From Croceivirga sp. (GTDB taxonomy: Bacteria > Bacteroidota > Bacteroidia > Flavobacteriales > Flavobacteriaceae), in assembly GCA_028284935.1 (NCBI GenBank), contig JANQQQ010000012.1, positions 248,001 to 312,000 of the forward strand: a stretch of 64,000 nt of DNA, in the 5' to 3' direction. This document shows, one piece after another, positions 1-8,283 of the stretch. Position 1 is the stretch's first letter; every line of letters begins with the position of its first letter. The translations under genes were made by a program, and so were the position numbers. The notes beneath the pieces are model-generated. The model was given only the letters and a program-made list of their open reading frames with translations. It was not told the DNA's origin and ran no database searches.

Positions 1-1100
1 ATATCTACCGGTCTCCCAAACTGCTCTTGGCTTTCATGATCCAACCATCCATCTATAAATGTGGTGTAACCTATTGCTTCATTTCCATCCAATTCAACCA
101 AGGAGATTCGGTAACCTACCTTTTTAGAGCGGTTCCATGAGCCGTGTTCAGCAACAAAAGCATAGTTTTTGTACTTCTCAGGAAACATATTGCCGCGATA
201 AAATTTAACTGCCAAAGGTGCTGTATGGGGACCCATCTCCTGGACCGGGGATTTAAAATCTGAGCATGGCCGTTGCTTTCCAAACTCGGGGTCAGGAATG
301 TTGCTGCCATGGCAAAAAGGATAACCATAATGTTGTCCCACCTCTTCTACCCTGTTCAATTCGCAGGGCGGAATATCATCTCCCATCATATCGCGACCGT
401 TATCCGTAAACCAAAGCTCTTTAGTCTCCGGATGCCAGGTAAACCCCACGGTATTTCTGACGCCATGAGCATAAATCTCGCGGTTACCACCATCAGGATC
501 CATTCGGGTGATGGTAGCGTACCGTTGGTCTGACACCGTACTGTCACAAATATTGCAAGGTGCCCCCACCGGAACATATAACTTGTCATCGGGACCAAAA
601 GCAATGTACTTCCATCCATGGTGAAATTCCGTAGGATAGTCATCATAAACAACAACGGGTTCGGTGGGATTGTCCAATTGGGACTCGATATTATCATAAC
701 GCAACAAGCGACCTACTTCCGCTACATATAAGGAACCGTTTCTGAATGCCACACCATTGGGAACCTCTAAAGTACTGTCCACTACCTTTATATGGTCCGC
801 TTTGTAATCATGATCAAAATCTTGAACGGCATATACGGTTTTCTCATTACGTGTTCCCACAAATAGGGTGCCTTCGTCTCCCATGGCCATGGAGCGGGCA
901 CCATCCAAACCATCAGCATACACCTCAATGGTAAATCCTTCCGGTAAATTCAATCGTTCTATGGGCAAATCGCTTATGGGCTCTTCGAATTCGGTAGGGT
1001 TTGGCGTGTTTGATTCTTTGGGGGTCTCCCTACAGCCTATAAAAATTGAACAACAAATAACTAAGATGACACAGCATATTTTATGTGATAGGGCGATCAT
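1..1100 (-). CDS. PQQ-dependent sugar dehydrogenase (sorbosone dehydrogenase type), 3' part outside window
   Basis: The frame stays open from ATG at 1100 to the left edge, so the C terminus is missing. The first ~20 residues are a hydrophobic export signal ending at a Cys (F-I-G-C), suggesting a lipoprotein. The body matches soluble glucose/sorbosone dehydrogenase beta-propellers: LPEGFTIEVYADGL near residue 55, then blades with VPNGVAFRNGSLYV, GWKYIAFGPDDKLYVPVG, APCNIC, GVRNTVGFTWHP, LWFTDNGRD and FVAEHGSWNR. The family oxidises sugars or aldose-like substrates in the periplasm using PQQ; the actual substrate cannot be read here. Family assignment is firm, exact activity is inference. Confidence 0.88.
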   Translation of the reverse strand, partial: MIALSHKICCVILVICCSIFIGCRETPKESNTPNPTEFEEPISDLPIERLNLPEGFTIEVYADGLDGARSMAMGDEGTLFVGTRNEKTVYAVQDFDHDYKADHIKVVDSTLEVPNGVAFRNGSLYVAEVGRLLRYDNIESQLDNPTEPVVVYDDYPTEFHHGWKYIAFGPDDKLYVPVGAPCNICDSTVSDQRYATITRMDPDGGNREIYAHGVRNTVGFTWHPETKELWFTDNGRDMMGDDIPPCELNRVEEVGQHYGYPFCHGSNIPDPEFGKQRPCSDFKSPVQEMGPHTAPLAVKFYRGNMFPEKYKNYAFVAEHGSWNRSKKVGYRISLVELDGNEAIGYTTFIDGWLDHESQEQFGRPVD

Positions 1101-1246
1101 TGGGTACTATATTTTCGAGATTTTGTCAGTTTTTAAAATCGTTGGCAAAATACCACATTTGCAAATAGTAACCTTGGGAACAAAAAGATATTACGATTTT
1201 TTATGAATCGGAAAAGCGCGGTATTGAAGTATGATGGGGTATTGGG

Positions 1247-1558
1247 TCAAAGTCCAAGCAGATATTCTGCCATTTCCTTTTCGAGTACATGATACTGTCT
1301 TATGGAGTTCTCCACTTTTTCAGTAGCAGCCTTGAAGTCAAGGGAATGGTGTTGTATTTCATCAAATAGGAGCATTTGCTTCTTTGCCAATGAGGAAAAG
1401 GCGTTTTTTAATTCCCTTAGTCTTATAAAGCATTCATAATTTTTTGGCTCATACTTATAGGAATTCAAATTTTTAGCCAAGTGCAAGACGCATCTGTGAT
1501 TCCTTTCTAGCCTTAAAATCAATTGTTCAAAATCTAATTGGGATTCGGTTGCGGTCAA
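1247..1558 (-). CDS. small helical hypothetical protein
   Basis: 103 residues, no signal peptide or membrane segment, predicted all-helical from its heptad-like charged/hydrophobic pattern. It resembles no family I recognise. It stands alone, divergent from the HPF gene (1754) and tail-on to the dehydrogenase gene start region. Length and clean ATG support a real gene, but evidence is only the reading frame and its protein-like composition. Confidence 0.55.
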   Translation of the reverse strand: MTATESQLDFEQLILRLERNHRCVLHLAKNLNSYKYEPKNYECFIRLRELKNAFSSLAKKQMLLFDEIQHHSLDFKAATEKVENSIRQYHVLEKEMAEYLLGL

Positions 1559-1753
1559 TCTGCTATCAAGTTTTGTTTATCCTAAAAGTCGTAATTAAAA
1601 TTAAGAAAAATCTTAATACCAGTTTTATGACGGATATCATCTTTTTAATCTTTAACAAGATTTAGCTTTGATTTAATAACTACATAACTATACGATAATG
1701 AAAATGTTATGTAATTGAAAAGAAGGTAGTATTAAAACTAAAATTTACAGACT

Positions 1754-2056
1754 ATGAACATTACTTTTGAGTATGATGGCGTAAAGGCAAGTGAACGATT
1801 GGAGGAATTGATAATCAAAAAGTTAAACAAAATTGAATCGAAATTCGACTTTATAGTGCAAGCCCGTGTTTTTCTTAGAACCCAAACTACCAGCTCGCCC
1901 CTGAGTGGAAAAATTTGTAAAATTCAATTGAGTGTTCCTGGTCCCCAACTTTTCGCGGAAAGCAATTCCAAAAGTTTTGAAATGTCGGTACAGGAAGCCA
2001 TTGCCGATTTGGAAAGGCAGCTTTCCAAAAAGAAGGAAAAAATGAAGGCACATTGA
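1754..2056 (+). CDS. hpf: ribosome hibernation promoting factor, short HPF/RaiA family
   Basis: 100 residues with the beta-alpha-beta-beta-beta-alpha pattern of the S30AE/HPF family: an N-terminal strand (MNITFEYDGVKAS), helix ending KLNKIESKF, strands around VQARVFLRTQ and KICKIQLSVPGPQLFAE, and a C-terminal helix (SVQEAIADLERQLSKKKEKM) closing on a basic tail. The family binds the 30S decoding region in stationary phase and stabilises inactive ribosomes. Length is that of the short form, without the C-terminal dimerisation domain of long HPF. It is monocistronic or weakly linked to the downstream yceI-like gene. Confidence 0.85.
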   Translation: MNITFEYDGVKASERLEELIIKKLNKIESKFDFIVQARVFLRTQTTSSPLSGKICKIQLSVPGPQLFAESNSKSFEMSVQEAIADLERQLSKKKEKMKAH

Positions 2057-2108
2057 TGTTGTAAGTTTGGTTGGCGTATCTTAACCTAGTTATTGAAAAC
2101 CAAACGAA

Positions 2109-2618
2109 ATGCGATTAGGCTTCATATTGTGCTTTCTGTTTTTGCAAAAGGCAATAGTATTTGCACAGCAAAATGAATTTGCTTCCGCAAGGATTACCTT
2201 TGAATTTCCATCCAAAGATGTAAAGGGCAGTATCGAGGGATTTGAATCCCAATCAAAAATTGATTGGGAGGTCCCCTCTAACTCCATATTCAAAGGTTCC
2301 GTAAAAGCTGCTACTTTGGATACCAACAATGGGTTGCGCAATTGGTCGTTACGGGGATCACGCTATTTTAATGTAAAGGACCATCCCAAAATTACCTATT
2401 CCAGTAGAGCAGTGCGTAAAACTGGGAGCCTTTGGGTGATTGATGGGGATTTGACCATTAAGGGAAATACAAAATCCGTTCAGATTGAATTTAACGAACG
2501 CAACGGTAAATTGGTAGGGAAGGCAAGCCTTTACTCTTCTGACTTTGGTATAAAAATCAAGAAGAAAAGGGAGGACAACTTGGTCCATGTAACATTGGAG
2601 TTGGAATTAGTTCGATGA
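2109..2618 (+). CDS. YceI family periplasmic lipid-binding protein
   Basis: 169 residues. Residues 1-20 form a signal peptide (hydrophobic LGFILCFLFLQ, ending V-F-A-Q-Q). The mature part carries YceI lipocalin-like features: ASARITFEFPSKDVKGSIEGF, GSVKAATLDTNNGLRNWSLRG, YFNVKDHPKITYSS, and DGDLTIKGNTKSVQIEF, the last being the family hallmark. These proteins bind isoprenoid or other amphiphiles in the periplasm; the ligand here is unknown. The 3' end overlaps the convergent gene at 2607 by 12 bases. Confidence 0.87.
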   Translation: MRLGFILCFLFLQKAIVFAQQNEFASARITFEFPSKDVKGSIEGFESQSKIDWEVPSNSIFKGSVKAATLDTNNGLRNWSLRGSRYFNVKDHPKITYSSRAVRKTGSLWVIDGDLTIKGNTKSVQIEFNERNGKLVGKASLYSSDFGIKIKKKREDNLVHVTLELELVR

Positions 2619-2957
2619 CCGCATCATTTCCTTAAGATTGTGTTTCTCCATAAACTTTCTCAATCGTTTGGAGAAAGGATTGTGAACTACGTCATGTTGA
2701 AGTTTTTGCTTCAGTTCCAACTTTATTTGAGTGGTATCTATAATGGTCAACAACAACTGCCTTTTGGCCTTGTTTTCCTCGCTTTTTTTCTTTCGCTCCT
2801 GGGCTGATGGAATAATCTGTTGCTCAAATTGTTGAAATAAAGTGCGATCACTGAATTCTTTTCTATTCTTTAGCATTTTATCACGCCGGGTGGTCTGGGC
2901 ACAAAGACTGAGCATGCCCAGTACCACTAGCACACTGGCAAGTAGCATTTTTTTCAT
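2607..2957 (-). CDS. small exported basic protein of unknown function
   Basis: 116 residues: a clear signal peptide (MKKMLLASVLVVLGMLSLCAQ) followed by a highly charged, probably helical mature part rich in Lys, Arg, Gln and Glu. No domain recognised. It is the last gene downstream of the 3.1-9.4 kb operon but separated from it by a 163-base spacer holding a large inverted repeat. Its stop lies inside the convergent yceI-like gene. Confidence 0.6.
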   Translation of the reverse strand: MKKMLLASVLVVLGMLSLCAQTTRRDKMLKNRKEFSDRTLFQQFEQQIIPSAQERKKKSEENKAKRQLLLTIIDTTQIKLELKQKLQHDVVHNPFSKRLRKFMEKHNLKEMMRSSN

Positions 2958-3025
2958 CGAAATAGTGTTCTCAACGTAAAATTAAGATGAACACCCCTAT
3001 AATCCATATTATCAATGACTTAAGG

Positions 3026-3116
3026 CCATTTATCGAAGGATTTGGCCGATAGTCGGAAGTTTGGGGGAAACAAAAGGAATCTGACCCGACTATCGGTCGT
3101 AATATCGGATAAATGG
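3026..3116. repeat. nested inverted repeat, 91 bp
   Basis: Two perfect inverted repeats are nested about one centre. The outer arms are CCATTTATC (3026-3034) and GATAAATGG (3108-3116). The inner arms are CCGATAGTCGG (3046-3056) and CCGACTATCGG (3086-3096), with a 29-base loop. The arms are separated by 11 bases on each side, so the whole element is symmetric. It lies between two minus-strand genes; no poly-T tract follows, so it is not a classical intrinsic terminator. It may be a REP/MITE-like palindrome or an RNA structure; function unknown. Confidence 0.6.
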
Positions 3117-3120
3117 AAAG

Positions 3121-3546
3121 CTATCTAAAGAGGGTTTGATGGATTTTAGCGACCAACGCGTTCCCCAATGGAAAATAGAGCCCAAAAAATAGGGCCATAC
3201 CTAAACTAAAATTCCGTTCATTAAAAAATTGATCTACTATGTTATTCGGATAGGCATACGAAGTTTCCAAGGCATAGCCTCCAAACTCCAAAAATGCCAT
3301 AGCAACCAGTCCATAGGCATACTGTTGATGAAATGGAAGCCCCCTTAAGAGCAGGGAAATGGGAACCATGTATAGGATATAGCAGGTGATAACCTGCCAC
3401 CAAAAAGTAAACCTTGCAATTTCTAACTGTTGCCCTGCCCAATTCATTGCTAGGCCCCAAACAAAATAGATTACGCAATACGTTAGGATTAGACGTCGAT
3501 CTACTTGAAATTTTGGCTTTGCCCACCCCCAAAAAATCTTCAACAT
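3121..3546 (-). CDS. four-helix membrane protein, last gene of the polyketide operon
   Basis: 141 residues from the ATG at 3546; a TTG nine bases upstream would add three residues, but the ATG sits one base after the previous stop (TGATATG), the typical coupled arrangement here. Four hydrophobic segments (around LILTYCVIYFVWGLAMNW, FWWQVITCYILYMVPISLLL, YGLVAMAFLEFGGYA, LGMALFFGLYFPLGNALVA). No family recognised. Its place at the end of a tightly coupled biosynthetic operon suggests a membrane role in transport or modification of the lipid product; this is inference. Confidence 0.7.
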   Translation of the reverse strand: MLKIFWGWAKPKFQVDRRLILTYCVIYFVWGLAMNWAGQQLEIARFTFWWQVITCYILYMVPISLLLRGLPFHQQYAYGLVAMAFLEFGGYALETSYAYPNNIVDQFFNERNFSLGMALFFGLYFPLGNALVAKIHQTLFR

Positions 3547-3547
3547 A

Positions 3548-3760
3548 TCAATCAAGGTCTTTTTCCATTACCCCGGCTTTGATGAGGAGCACCAGTCCCA
3601 GTATGGTAACCACCAAAGAAATGGTGCCAAGACTTGCCCAGTGCCACCATGTTGCCCCATTATGCTTCAAAAAACCACTTTCCATTACGGCACAAAGACC
3701 AAATCCGAACAAGGAGGCACCCGCACCACCGGTCAACAACCACTTCTTTCTTTGGTCCAT
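3548..3760 (-). CDS. small two-helix membrane protein in polyketide operon
   Basis: 70 residues with two hydrophobic helices (WLLTGGAGASLFGFGLCAVM and WASLGTISLVVTILGLVLLI) joined by a short His/Trp-containing loop. It starts 6 bases after the ACP gene stop and is followed with a one-base gap by another membrane gene, so it is clearly co-transcribed. Family not recognised; it may act with its downstream neighbour. Confidence 0.7.
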   Translation of the reverse strand: MDQRKKWLLTGGAGASLFGFGLCAVMESGFLKHNGATWWHWASLGTISLVVTILGLVLLIKAGVMEKDLD

Positions 3761-3766
3761 CAGTTA

Positions 3767-4012
3767 CTATTTTTCTGCAATTTTAATATCAATAATCCTA
3801 AGTGCATCTGTCACCGTTTGCATACCGTCCATATCCTCATTTTCCAACCGGATGTCAAAGGCATCCTCCACATCCAAAACAATATCGACCAAATTCGCGG
3901 AATTGATATTCAATTCCTGGATGAAATCGCTATCCATCTTTATTTGGGAAGCGTCCACGTCATCAGGAAGGTACTGTGATACAATTCCTTTGAGTTGTTC
4001 AAAGTTTTCCAT
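3767..4012 (-). CDS. acyl carrier protein with atypical NSAN attachment motif
   Basis: 81 acidic residues with the four-helix ACP pattern and the start of helix II at L-N-I-N-S38-A-N-L-V-D-I-V. Ser38 aligns with the phosphopantetheine-bearing Ser of the usual DSL motif, but the flanking Asp and Leu are replaced by Asn and Ala. The DVEDAFDI segment that follows is typical. It should carry the growing acyl chain for the KAS-like, dehydratase and reductase proteins encoded just upstream in the same operon. The unusual motif suggests a dedicated secondary-metabolism carrier distinct from the housekeeping AcpP. Confidence 0.88.
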   Translation of the reverse strand: MENFEQLKGIVSQYLPDDVDASQIKMDSDFIQELNINSANLVDIVLDVEDAFDIRLENEDMDGMQTVTDALRIIDIKIAEK

Positions 4013-4033
4013 AGTTTCTTTTTCAAAGCATTA

Positions 4034-5299
4034 TTAAAATCTTTTAAAAATAACACAGCAGTTGACATCACCAAAACCAAAACTTGCCTTTGCAATAGTT
4101 TCTGCTCGAAACCCCATGGTTTCATTAACAATTCGGGAGGGATCGACCAAATCTAAAATCCTTGGATGTACGTCCTCACAATTTATTGTGCCAAAGAGGA
4201 TGTCCTTTTTTAACTGCAAAACGGTGCCAACGCATTCAATACTACCCGAAGCTGCCAAACAATGCCCAAAATGCCCTTTGAAACTATTGATGAATGGGAA
4301 GTCTATACTGCTTCGATCTAAAGCCTTACTCCAATTAAGAATTTCATCTGGATCCTTCATGGTGGCCGTAAGATGGCCATTAATGGCATCCAATTGATCA
4401 GGGGCTACAGTGGCGTTTTTTAGGGCGTTGGTGATACAGCGCTGAACGGCCTCGGGATTGGCAGCGGTCATGCTACCTCCTTGTCGTTGTCCTCCACTAT
4501 TGACCGCACCACCTAAAACTTCGGCATAGATAGGGGCTTTCCGCTCCAATGCGCTATCCAGTGATTCCAGCACTAAGGCCCCTGCTCCACTTCCAGGAAC
4601 AAAGCCAGATGCGGAAGCGCTCATAGGGCGACTCGCTTCTTCGGGATTATTGTTGAATTTCGTAGGCAAAATACGCATGGCGTCAAAACCACCCCACACA
4701 TAGGGGCCACTATCGCTACAACTGCCTACAAGCATCTTTGCAGCCCCTCCGGATGCAATTCGTTCATAACCCATTAAAACTGCTTCTGTTCCGGTGCTAC
4801 AAGCCGAAGAATTGGTGGTTACCTGATTTCCCGCACCTAAAATTCCCCCTAGATAAGCACTAATACCACTGGCCATGGTCTGGATGACAGCCGTGCTTCC
4901 CAATCTACGTACATTGCCATCGTCAACCTTATAAATCGCTTCACGAAACTTGTCCACTCCCAGAATGCCCGTGCCGAAAACAATGCCGCTTTTCCAATCG
5001 GGTTCCTCAAAACTCCGATGGAGTTGTGCGTCTTTCCAAGCATCCAATCCCGCAATCACCCCATAAATCAACCCAGAGGAGCGTAAACCTTTCAATTGTA
5101 TATTAGTGAAGTATTGATTTAAGTCAACTTTTTCAATATTTGGACTACCAGCTATTTGACATGAAAAATTCAACTCTTTCAACTTCTTAATGAAACGGAT
5201 TCCTGAAATTCCCTGGTTCAGGGATTTTTCAAAGGCTGTTAAGCCTATTCCGTTTGGGGCACATACGCCCAAACCGGTGACCACTACCCTATCTCCCAT
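4034..5299 (-). CDS. beta-ketoacyl-ACP synthase, KAS II (FabF)-like
   Basis: 421 residues, full family length. The N terminus VVVTGLGVCAPNGIG is typical. The catalytic triad is intact: Cys167 in SSACSTGTEA, His309 in INGHLTATMKDPDE, and His346 in KGHFGHCLAASG with Lys341 before it. It condenses acyl groups with malonyl-ACP. No chain-length-factor partner lies next to it, so it probably acts as a homodimer. It overlaps the dehydratase gene by 11 bases and is followed 21 bases later by the ACP gene. Probably elongates the starter chain for the type III PKS. Confidence 0.9.
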   Translation of the reverse strand: MGDRVVVTGLGVCAPNGIGLTAFEKSLNQGISGIRFIKKLKELNFSCQIAGSPNIEKVDLNQYFTNIQLKGLRSSGLIYGVIAGLDAWKDAQLHRSFEEPDWKSGIVFGTGILGVDKFREAIYKVDDGNVRRLGSTAVIQTMASGISAYLGGILGAGNQVTTNSSACSTGTEAVLMGYERIASGGAAKMLVGSCSDSGPYVWGGFDAMRILPTKFNNNPEEASRPMSASASGFVPGSGAGALVLESLDSALERKAPIYAEVLGGAVNSGGQRQGGSMTAANPEAVQRCITNALKNATVAPDQLDAINGHLTATMKDPDEILNWSKALDRSSIDFPFINSFKGHFGHCLAASGSIECVGTVLQLKKDILFGTINCEDVHPRILDLVDPSRIVNETMGFRAETIAKASFGFGDVNCCVIFKRF

Positions 5300-5732
5300 G
5301 ATTTGTTTTTAGTATTCCAGCGATGGTACCGTTACAAACCAGTTCCCCTTTTTGGTTACGCATATACACCTTGCACTTGAGTTTGTTGAATCGAAAATAG
5401 ACTTTCTTGGACTCCACCACTACTTCTTCCCCAGGATATAGGGGTATTAGAAATTCCATTTCTGAACTGGTTAAGGCAATTGTGGTTTTTTTGTCGAATT
5501 GCCCTCCCATAAGGTAAATGCCCAAACACACCACTCCTATTTGTGCGCAACATTCTGTTAGTATCGCTCCTGGCGTAACAGGATTTCCTTCAAAATGCCC
5601 ACGATAGAAGGGTAAATTAGGAGGAAAGGTATATTTTCCTTTTATGCCTTCATCACTTACTTCAATTAATTGGTCCACGAATATAAAGGGCTCCGAATAA
5701 GGGAGTAGGCCAAGGATGTCCTTAAAATTCAT
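5289..5732 (-). CDS. 3-hydroxyacyl-ACP dehydratase, FabZ-like hotdog protein
   Basis: 147 residues from the ATG at 5732, which overlaps the stop of the preceding gene as TAATG; an upstream in-frame extension exists but would lie inside that gene. The hotdog active-site stretch is FYRGHFEGNPVTPGAILTE, with the FabZ-type His and, later, Glu. The N terminus LGLLPYSEPFIFVDQ matches the family (normally L-P-H-R-x-P-F; the usual His is Tyr/Ser-like here). Role: removing water from 3-hydroxyacyl-ACP in the operon's acyl-chain cycle. Confidence 0.86.
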   Translation of the reverse strand: MNFKDILGLLPYSEPFIFVDQLIEVSDEGIKGKYTFPPNLPFYRGHFEGNPVTPGAILTECCAQIGVVCLGIYLMGGQFDKKTTIALTSSEMEFLIPLYPGEEVVVESKKVYFRFNKLKCKVYMRNQKGELVCNGTIAGILKTNHGR

Positions 5733-6520
5733 TATTGCAAACTTTCTCCACCATCCACTTTTATTACGGTTCCCGTAATCCAACCCGCTTCTGGTAAGGT
5801 TAATAAAAAGGCAGCATTGGCTATGTCCTCTGGAGTTGTCAATCTTTTATTGGGGTTTCGAGCCAATGCATTTTGCACCAAAGCTTCACAATTGGGAATG
5901 AGCTTAAGGGATTTGGTTTCCGTAACCCCTGCTTGTATGCAATTTGCCTTAATTCCCAAAGGAGCAAATTCCAAGGCGATATTCCTGATAATAGCTTCTA
6001 AGGCGGCTTTTGCGGCAGAGACAGTAACGTAGTTTGGGATGGCCTTGGTATTTCCCTCACTCGTAAAGGCAATGATCCTGGCATCATCATCAAAACAGTG
6101 GTCATTTGAGATGTGTTTTACCCAATCAAATAGGCTAATGGCCATAGCCTGTATGGTTATCTGAAAATCTTGGTTGTGCAATGTATCCCTTACCCCTGTC
6201 ATTGGTTTTAAATTACCCTTAGCGATACTATGTACCAAAACCTTGATTTTTTGACCTTTCAAGACGGCTTTGATTTTCTTCCATAACTCCGGCTGTTTGG
6301 ACGGATGAATAGCGTCTGCATTAAAGTTGTGGCATTCCCCTCCTGTATTTCTGATGGTATTGAATAAGGCATGGATTTCCTCCATGTCTGCCCTTCGGTC
6401 ACGGTGAAGAACCACAAGGTCATATCCTTCATAGGCCAGTTTTTTGGCTGTAGCCGCTCCCAGACCAGAACTTCCTCCCAAAATAAGTGCCAAAGGTCTA
6501 TTCTGATTCATCTTCACCAT
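5732..6520 (-). CDS. FabL-like enoyl-ACP reductase, short-chain dehydrogenase
   Basis: 262 residues. Rossmann motif ILGGSSGLGAATAKKLA (about residues 13-29) binds NAD(P)H. The catalytic site reads Y-V-T-V-S-A-A-K, that is Tyr-x6-Lys, the enoyl-reductase spacing (FabI/FabL), not the Tyr-x3-Lys of ketoreductases. The surrounding stretch NYVTVSAAKAALEA and the C-terminal TGTVIKVDGGESL resemble Bacillus FabL closely from memory. It overlaps the type III PKS gene by 7 bases. The operon therefore has synthase, dehydratase and enoyl reductase, but no obvious ketoreductase, so a housekeeping FabG would be needed. Confidence 0.82.
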   Translation of the reverse strand: MVKMNQNRPLALILGGSSGLGAATAKKLAYEGYDLVVLHRDRRADMEEIHALFNTIRNTGGECHNFNADAIHPSKQPELWKKIKAVLKGQKIKVLVHSIAKGNLKPMTGVRDTLHNQDFQITIQAMAISLFDWVKHISNDHCFDDDARIIAFTSEGNTKAIPNYVTVSAAKAALEAIIRNIALEFAPLGIKANCIQAGVTETKSLKLIPNCEALVQNALARNPNKRLTTPEDIANAAFLLTLPEAGWITGTVIKVDGGESLQ

Positions 6521-7569
6521 TCTATTAAAACCCGTTGTGCAGAAAAACCAGGCCCAAAGCTCAAAATCATTCCTTGGTCCCCTTCAGGAATTTGTTTTCC
6601 CATAAACTCTTCCAAGACATAAAGGACAGTGGCACTACTCATATTGCCGTATTCTTTAAGGACTTTGCGGGTTTCATCAATGTTCTTGCCCAATTGTCCA
6701 AATAAATCTTCAACGGTCTGGACAATCTTTTTGCCACCTGGGTGAAAAATAAGATGTTTTACCTGATCGATGCTGGACCCAAAACGTTGTAAAAAAGGAT
6801 GGGTCAAACTTGGAAAGTGTTGCGCAATGGTTTCCGGAACTTTAGGGTCAAGAATCATCTTTAATCCCGTATTGGTTACATCAAAACCCATCATTTCAAT
6901 GGCATCATAGAAGTGATACATCCCTTCGCCAATAATTCTAGGACCTTCATCTTTTTCATGGGACGACAAAAGTGCACAGGACGCCCCATCTCCAAATATG
7001 GCTGCACTGACCATGTTAGCCATGCTGTAATCACGGAGTTGGAAGGTTGCGGTAGGGCTTTCCACCGCAATAACAGCTGCCCGCTTACCGGTGTTGGCCT
7101 TCAAGAACTGTTTTGCATAAATGATTCCTGAGACGCCTGCTGCGCAGCCCATTTCGGTTACGGGAAGCCTTACAATGTCCTGTTTCAAACCCAATGCATT
7201 GACGAGATACGCATCCAGAGAGGGAATCATGATTCCTGTACAACTTACGGTAATGATAAAGTCAATACTTTCCGGATGCCATTTTGAGTTTTCAAGTGCA
7301 TTTTGCAAAGCTGCAAGGCCCAATTTTTTGACCTCTTCGGAGTACACTTGGTTTTTGTCCTCAAACGAAGTTTTTGTGAACACTTGTTCAATGGGCATAA
7401 TGCCGTAGCGCTTATCGACTCCGGAGCCCTCAAAGATTTTTACAACTTTTCTCCTAAAACGATCGTCCTGGTCGCTAAGCCAAAGATTTACGTATGGGAT
7501 AATCTCCTTTGTAGAACGATAATATTTGGGCAAGGCCTTTGAAAGCTGACAGATTTTTACCTCGGACAT
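6514..7569 (-). CDS. type III polyketide synthase (chalcone/stilbene synthase superfamily)
   Basis: 351 residues. The thiolase-fold catalytic triad of type III PKSs is intact: Cys142 in TEMGCAAGVSG, His276 in LIFHPGGKKI, Asn309 in YGNMSSATV; the C-terminal GPG loop is LSFGPGFSAQ. The family takes an acyl starter and adds malonyl units to give pyrones, resorcinols or related aromatics. Position between a methyltransferase (3-base gap) and an acyl-chain-making gene set argues for a long alkyl starter supplied in cis. Product cannot be told from sequence. Confidence 0.93.
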   Translation of the reverse strand: MSEVKICQLSKALPKYYRSTKEIIPYVNLWLSDQDDRFRRKVVKIFEGSGVDKRYGIMPIEQVFTKTSFEDKNQVYSEEVKKLGLAALQNALENSKWHPESIDFIITVSCTGIMIPSLDAYLVNALGLKQDIVRLPVTEMGCAAGVSGIIYAKQFLKANTGKRAAVIAVESPTATFQLRDYSMANMVSAAIFGDGASCALLSSHEKDEGPRIIGEGMYHFYDAIEMMGFDVTNTGLKMILDPKVPETIAQHFPSLTHPFLQRFGSSIDQVKHLIFHPGGKKIVQTVEDLFGQLGKNIDETRKVLKEYGNMSSATVLYVLEEFMGKQIPEGDQGMILSFGPGFSAQRVLIEW

Positions 7570-7572
7570 GTT

Positions 7573-8283
7573 CTAATGGGATTTAATCGGCTCCATTACC
7601 CATAAATATCGAAATGCCCATTTCCACTTTATGGTATGGTAAAAGTTCTTTAAGCGTTTTGCCATTTGCTTCAACTCGGACTTCCGGAAACCTTTTTGTA
7701 TGGAAATAAGTCCATCTTTCCTTGCCACCTCTGAGGAAATGAAAAAAAGGCTGAAGAGCTTAAAAAGAATAAATGCCAGTTTACTCCGCTCCAAATCATT
7801 GACGATGATGCCCACTTTCGCCAGTTCAGCAAACTTTCTTATAAACTTATTCAGTTCCTTTTCGGAAAAATGGTGCATGGTAAGGGTACATAATAGAATG
7901 TCACATTGTTCTTCTTTATCCAAAGAGAGTATATCCACATTTTTATATTCAATGGCCGGATAAGCCGTAGAAGCCTCTTTTGCGATGGCCAGGATATCGT
8001 CCCTAATGTCAATGCCTACAAGATTCAGCGCAATTCCTTTGTTATCATATACATCCGCTATTTTTCTGAGCATATGGCCATCCCCACAGCCAACATCATA
8101 AATCGTATACGATTTTTTAGGATGCTTTCTTACTAAATTTTGAATGGTATCGAGGGTTATAGTGGTACCCCCTAATAAGGTATTGCAACGATTGATGTCA
8201 GCATAGGCTTTTTTCAGGGATCCTTTATCCAATTGGTGGTCGTCCATCAGTTCCACCGCCTCACTCCGCACAGAAAAATACAT
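7573..8283 (-). CDS. class I SAM-dependent methyltransferase
   Basis: 236 residues. Motif I is YDVGCGDGHMLRKIA (about residues 60-74), followed by LVGIDIRDDILAIA and the post-motif LLCTLTMHHFSE. A weakly hydrophobic, Phe-rich stretch near residues 165-180 and a basic C terminus suggest membrane contact or a lipidic substrate. It starts within the stop of the FAD oxidoreductase gene (TAATG) and ends 3 bases before the PKS start. Likely methylates the polyketide product on O or C. Confidence 0.88.
   Translation of the reverse strand: MYFSVRSEAVELMDDHQLDKGSLKKAYADINRCNTLLGGTTITLDTIQNLVRKHPKKSYTIYDVGCGDGHMLRKIADVYDNKGIALNLVGIDIRDDILAIAKEASTAYPAIEYKNVDILSLDKEEQCDILLCTLTMHHFSEKELNKFIRKFAELAKVGIIVNDLERSKLAFILFKLFSLFFISSEVARKDGLISIQKGFRKSELKQMAKRLKNFYHTIKWKWAFRYLWVMEPIKSH

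Noticed and set aside
3414..4037. 207-codon plus-strand frame across the ACP and membrane-protein genes
   Set aside because: Ser-rich, no domain, and it covers three real minus-strand genes with coupled starts.
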